From NCBI GenBank assembly GCA_021804705.1, contig JAJZHC010000095.1:1-5623 (forward strand): a DNA stretch of 5,623 bases. The letters are read 5' to 3'. The notes under the pieces are model-generated. The model was not told the DNA's origin. It saw only the letters and a list, made by a program, of their open reading frames with translations, and ran no database searches. Positions within the stretch are counted from its first letter, which is position 1. Each line of letters opens with the position of its first letter. Shown here piece by piece: positions 5,329 through 5,623 of this stretch. The DNA comes from Pseudomonadota bacterium. GTDB lineage: Bacteria > Pseudomonadota > Gammaproteobacteria > Burkholderiales > Ferrovaceae. The position numbers and the translations under genes were made by a program.

Positions 5329-5623
5329 GTGGCGACGGTAGCCCTCCAGGCAGTCGCACTGATCAAGTGGTTTGGCGAGGGAGAAGCCAAAACCTTTGCG
5401 GTCAAGGACGTCAGCTTTGAGGCTTATTTCGGCGAGGTCCTCTACATTGTGGGCCCTTCCGGCAGCGGCAAGACCACCCTGCTCAGCATTATTTCCGGCA
5501 TCCTGCGGCCCAACGCCGGGCAGGTAATGGTCGAGGGCCAGGATTTATGGAGCCTGTCCGACGACGCGATCGCCAATTTCCGGCTGGACAAGGTGGGGTT
5601 CGTGTTTCAGGACTACCACCTTT
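5329..5623 (+). CDS. ABC transporter ATP-binding protein, MacB/LolD/DevA type (3' end outside window)
   Basis: The first 98 residues of an ABC ATPase are visible. The Walker A motif GPSGSGKT is at 42-49 and the Q-loop glutamine is Gln94 in FVFQDYHL, a sequence typical of ATPases that pair with FtsX-type permeases. The signature motif, Walker B and the switch histidine lie beyond the right edge. The GTG start follows the permease stop by one base, with AGGGGG just upstream inside the permease's last codons, so the two are surely co-transcribed and probably translationally coupled. The protein would energise the permease encoded upstream. Confidence 0.92.
   Translation, partial: MATVALQAVALIKWFGEGEAKTFAVKDVSFEAYFGEVLYIVGPSGSGKTTLLSIISGILRPNAGQVMVEGQDLWSLSDDAIANFRLDKVGFVFQDYHL

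Noticed and set aside
4104..5405. 433-codon open frame on the minus strand across the permease gene
   Set aside because: It is the antisense shadow of a clearly recognisable FtsX-family gene. Its product is rich in Asp, Gly and His with no domain, no signal peptide and no plausible start region, and its openness follows from GC-biased codons.
1..5623. Mobile element, CRISPR array, tRNA or rRNA gene
   Set aside because: No transposase, integrase, terminal or direct repeats, spaced repeat array, or recognisable tRNA/rRNA sequence was seen; the genes look like ordinary chromosomal ones with similar codon use.

Overview
The window looks like chromosomal DNA from a GC-rich proteobacterium, most likely a betaproteobacterium or a relative. 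The grounds are the overall protein character (ModE, YceI and MetA-type outer-membrane proteins), high-GC codon use and Gram-negative envelope proteins with signal peptides. No RNA gene, insertion sequence, CRISPR array or phage gene was seen. The species cannot be named from this sequence.

Layout, left to right. (1) The 3' part of a modE-type molybdate-responsive regulator (+), with both Mop domains but without the helix-turn-helix, which lies off the left edge. (2) A convergent gene (-) for an outer-membrane beta-barrel protein. (3) A 174-base divergent control region (1359-1532) with two overlapping ModE-box-like 24-mers, an FNR-box-like palindrome, a second palindrome, and a promoter facing each way. 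(4) A 621-residue uncharacterised membrane protein (+) with one canonical EF-hand loop, a cysteine cluster and three C-terminal membrane segments. (5) A convergent yceI-family periplasmic protein gene (-). (6) A second divergent control region (3981-4190) with a strong sigma70-type promoter for yceI and a perfect FNR box (TTGAT-N4-ATCAA) placed at -41.5 for the rightward genes. (7) An FtsX/MacB-type ABC transporter permease (+), followed one base later by its ATPase, which runs off the right edge.

How the parts may work together. The regulatory sites are the most informative content. The beta-barrel gene next to modE carries ModE-like operators over its own promoter, which suggests a molybdate-repressed outer-membrane channel. 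The FNR boxes suggest that the ABC exporter operon, and perhaps yceI and the EF-hand gene, respond to oxygen limitation. Molybdate supply and FNR control together fit a facultative or denitrifying lifestyle that depends on molybdoenzymes. This is inference from motif matches read by eye; no alignment or motif scoring was run.
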